A stretch of 7,552 nucleotides of DNA, taken from assembly GCA_020353135.1 (NCBI GenBank), contig CP070688.1, positions 190,143 to 197,694 of the forward strand. The letters run 5' to 3'. Source of the DNA: Chloroflexota bacterium (lineage in GTDB: Bacteria; Chloroflexota; Anaerolineae; Promineifilales; Promineifilaceae). Positions 6,016 to 7,552 of this stretch are shown here, piece after piece (within the stretch, counting starts at the first letter, position 1; each line of letters opens with the position of its first letter). The notes under the pieces are model-generated. The model was not told the DNA's origin. It made no database searches and saw only the letters and a program-made list of their open reading frames with translations. The translations under genes and the position numbers were made by a program.

Positions 6016-6993
6016 ACAAGATGGATCAGGCGCCTTATTGTCCCGGCCACAATCATCTGCCTCCTGGTCGCCTCCGGCGTTGCCTTGGCCCAGGAAGACT
6101 CGGGCGGCCCTCCCCCCCCTGAGCAAGAACCGCCCGATTGCCGGGAGTGCCATCTGACCGTTTACCAAATGTGGGAGGACAGCGCTCATGGTAAGGGCTT
6201 ATCGTGTGGTCAATGCCACTTGGGCGATCAGAACAACCACGGCCGGGAGGGGCATGGCGCTCAAGGCGGCCCCGGTGACTGCATGGTCTGTCACACGACC
6301 GGCTACGACGCCGCCACCGATACCTGGGAAGAAGACGAGATCCACTGCAAAGCCTGCCACAGTCCAATCGAACTCAATCATCCACAAGAGCCCATGCCCA
6401 CTGATCGTTCGGTCGAGCTTTGCGGCCAGTGCCACATTCAAGCCCGATTTGACTGGCAGTTGAGCAAGCACGGCGCCGCCGGAGTAGCCTGCGTCAGTTG
6501 TCATAGCCAGCACAATACCAGCCTAAAATCAGCTAGCGTTATCGAGCAATGCACGCTGTGCCATAAAGAAGTCGCGGCCGGCTTTTCGCACACGCTGCAC
6601 AACCAGGAAGGCCTCTCGTGCGCCAACTGCCACCTGGCGTCAATCGAGGGTGATGTGGGCTCAGGCAGCGCGCGGCGCAGCCATACGTTCGAGACTGATG
6701 TCAAAACGTGTATGGAGTGCCATAAAGAAGGGCTCCACGAGGCAAACAACTCCTCGCCTGCCCCCGTCTCCTTCACCAACTCCAGCAACAAGCCCTTGGA
6801 CCCGATGACCTCTTCCATGACCACAGAAGTCACCGGCGAGCCGGCGCCCGTCGATCTCATGAGCCTGGTCGTGGTGGCCGGCTTGTTCGCCGCCGCCGGC
6901 GCGGCGGCTGTCGGCCTGGCCTTCGCGACCCTTTCGCCGAAACTCTCATCATTCGGCCGGAGAAAAACGAAAGAAACGAGGCGAGCAGGGTGA
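6013..6993 (+). CDS. Nonaheme c-type cytochrome with C-terminal membrane anchor
   Basis: Exported cytochrome of 326 residues from the preferred start (331 from ATG 5998). A signal peptide is clear: W-I-R-R, a hydrophobic core at 8-24 and A-L-A-Q at 24-27. CxxCH motifs begin at C43, C65, C90, C112, C137, C160, C180, C203 and C233, giving nine hemes. H59, H153 and H196 precede CxxCH in H-x2/3-G-x2-C arrangements, common distal ligands in NrfB/DmsE/c554-like cytochromes, and the C-M-V-C-H-T-T-G-Y segment also recalls c554-type proteins. After the last heme comes a low-complexity linker (245-280), then a hydrophobic helix (about 282-306) and a basic tail, so the heme domain is outside and tethered. 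Its stop overlaps the GTG start of the next gene. It probably passes electrons to or from the iron-sulfur subunit encoded there. The exact family is unsure. Confidence 0.88.
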   Translation: MTRWIRRLIVPATIICLLVASGVALAQEDSGGPPPPEQEPPDCRECHLTVYQMWEDSAHGKGLSCGQCHLGDQNNHGREGHGAQGGPGDCMVCHTTGYDAATDTWEEDEIHCKACHSPIELNHPQEPMPTDRSVELCGQCHIQARFDWQLSKHGAAGVACVSCHSQHNTSLKSASVIEQCTLCHKEVAAGFSHTLHNQEGLSCANCHLASIEGDVGSGSARRSHTFETDVKTCMECHKEGLHEANNSSPAPVSFTNSSNKPLDPMTSSMTTEVTGEPAPVDLMSLVVVAGLFAAAGAAAVGLAFATLSPKLSSFGRRKTKETRRAG

Positions 6994-7552
6994 AAGACGA
7001 GCGGATCGACCGGCGCACATTCATACAGGTAGCTATCGCCTCGGGCGCGGTGACCGTCCTTGGCTTGACTGTCGGCCGCGATACCAAGGCTTCGTCGTCG
7101 GCCGGTTCCGATGGCCGCCAGTGGGTCATGGTCATCGATCAGGACAAGTGCACCGGCTGCGGCTACTGTACCTTGGCCTGCCAGGCCCACAACGACGTAC
7201 CTCCTGATATTCAGTGGAACCGCGTCATTCGCACAGAAAAATTGCGCGATCGGCAGTTATTCATCTCGCGGCCGTGTATGCACTGCGATCACGCCCCTTG
7301 CATCAGCGTCTGTCCGGTCAAGGCCAGTTACAAGCGATCCGATGGCATCGTCATGATGGATTACGATCGTTGTATCGGCTGTCGTTACTGCGAGGTTGCC
7401 TGTCCATATGGCGCCCGAGCCTTCAATTGGAGTGAGTTTACCGGCGACAACCCGGCCGTGCCCGAGTGGGGGCAGCCGGAAGTGCCCAGGCGACCGCGGG
7501 GCGTGGTCGAGAAATGCTCCTTCTGTTACCAGCGTATCGATCGCGGCCTGGC
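6990..7552 (+). CDS. Tat-exported 4x[4Fe-4S] ferredoxin-like oxidoreductase subunit (partial, NrfC/PsrB/TtrB/QrcC type)
   Basis: The gene begins with GTG at 6990, overlapping the previous stop (GTGA), with GAGG at 6978-6981 eight bases upstream. It stays open to the window end (187 complete codons). D7-R-R-T-F-I-Q followed by a hydrophobic stretch (14-29) is a twin-arginine signal, so it is exported folded. Cysteine clusters are C54-x2-C-x2-C-x3-C64, C96-x2-C-x4-C-x3-C108, C128-x2-C-x2-C-x3-C138, and the start of a fourth pair, C176-x2-C179. This is the order of electron-transfer subunits in DMSO-reductase-type and NrfD-linked complexes (NrfC, PsrB, TtrB, QrcC, HybA). It would relay electrons between the nonaheme cytochrome and a membrane quinone-reactive or catalytic subunit. 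A NrfD/PsrC-like gene is expected downstream, outside the window. The specific complex cannot be named from this fragment. Confidence 0.9.
   Translation, partial: MKDERIDRRTFIQVAIASGAVTVLGLTVGRDTKASSSAGSDGRQWVMVIDQDKCTGCGYCTLACQAHNDVPPDIQWNRVIRTEKLRDRQLFISRPCMHCDHAPCISVCPVKASYKRSDGIVMMDYDRCIGCRYCEVACPYGARAFNWSEFTGDNPAVPEWGQPEVPRRPRGVVEKCSFCYQRIDRGL

Noticed and set aside
6501..7190. Long open frame on the - strand (229 codons)
   Set aside because: It lies antisense to the nonaheme cytochrome and FeS genes, which have clear heme and cluster motifs and ribosome sites. Its translation shows no recognisable domain.

Overview
The window holds six genes, all on the + strand: three multiheme c-type cytochromes (6, 15 and 9 CxxCH motifs, 30 in about 6.8 kb), a two-component system lying between the second and third cytochrome, and the start of an iron-sulfur subunit gene cut by the right edge. 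It looks like a respiratory or extracellular electron-transfer locus of an environmental anaerobe or facultative anaerobe. The DNA is GC-rich with many GCCGGC words. The doubled-CxxCH cytochromes starting with a G-P-H-G-G-Y module, together with a PAS-GAF kinase of the NarL class, are reminiscent of Chloroflexota (Anaerolineae-like) genomes. That lineage call is an inference from style, not from a marker gene.

Layout. Positions 1-184 are non-coding and open with a long, nearly perfect inverted repeat (2-56). Next come a hexaheme cytochrome (185-1213) and, 46 bases on, a 15-heme cytochrome (1260-3074). Both have signal peptides, and they share an N-terminal heme module, so they probably form one operon. 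A 132-base gap carries a TATAAT box, a GNRA-loop hairpin and a terminator-like element that must be read through to reach the next gene. A membrane sensor kinase (3207-5021) overlaps its NarL-type response regulator (5018-5671) by four bases. A 341-base gap with a good promoter candidate (TTTACG-17-TATAAT) and a leader of about 160 bases precedes a nonaheme cytochrome with a C-terminal membrane anchor (start best placed at 6013). That gene overlaps a GTG-started, Tat-signal-bearing ferredoxin-like subunit of the NrfC/PsrB/TtrB/QrcC type (6990 to beyond 7552).

How the parts may work together (inference). The anchored nonaheme cytochrome and the Tat-exported 4x[4Fe-4S] protein resemble modules of quinone-linked oxidoreductases that also contain an NrfD/PsrC membrane subunit, which would be expected just beyond the right edge. 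The two soluble cytochromes could carry electrons between such a complex and an external acceptor or donor. The kinase has five of its six cysteines in the GAF domain and an arginine in place of the glutamine of the usual DxxxQ phosphatase motif. This makes it a candidate redox sensor with altered phosphatase control, and the flanking cytochrome genes are its likely targets. No RNA genes, CRISPR arrays or transposase genes were seen.
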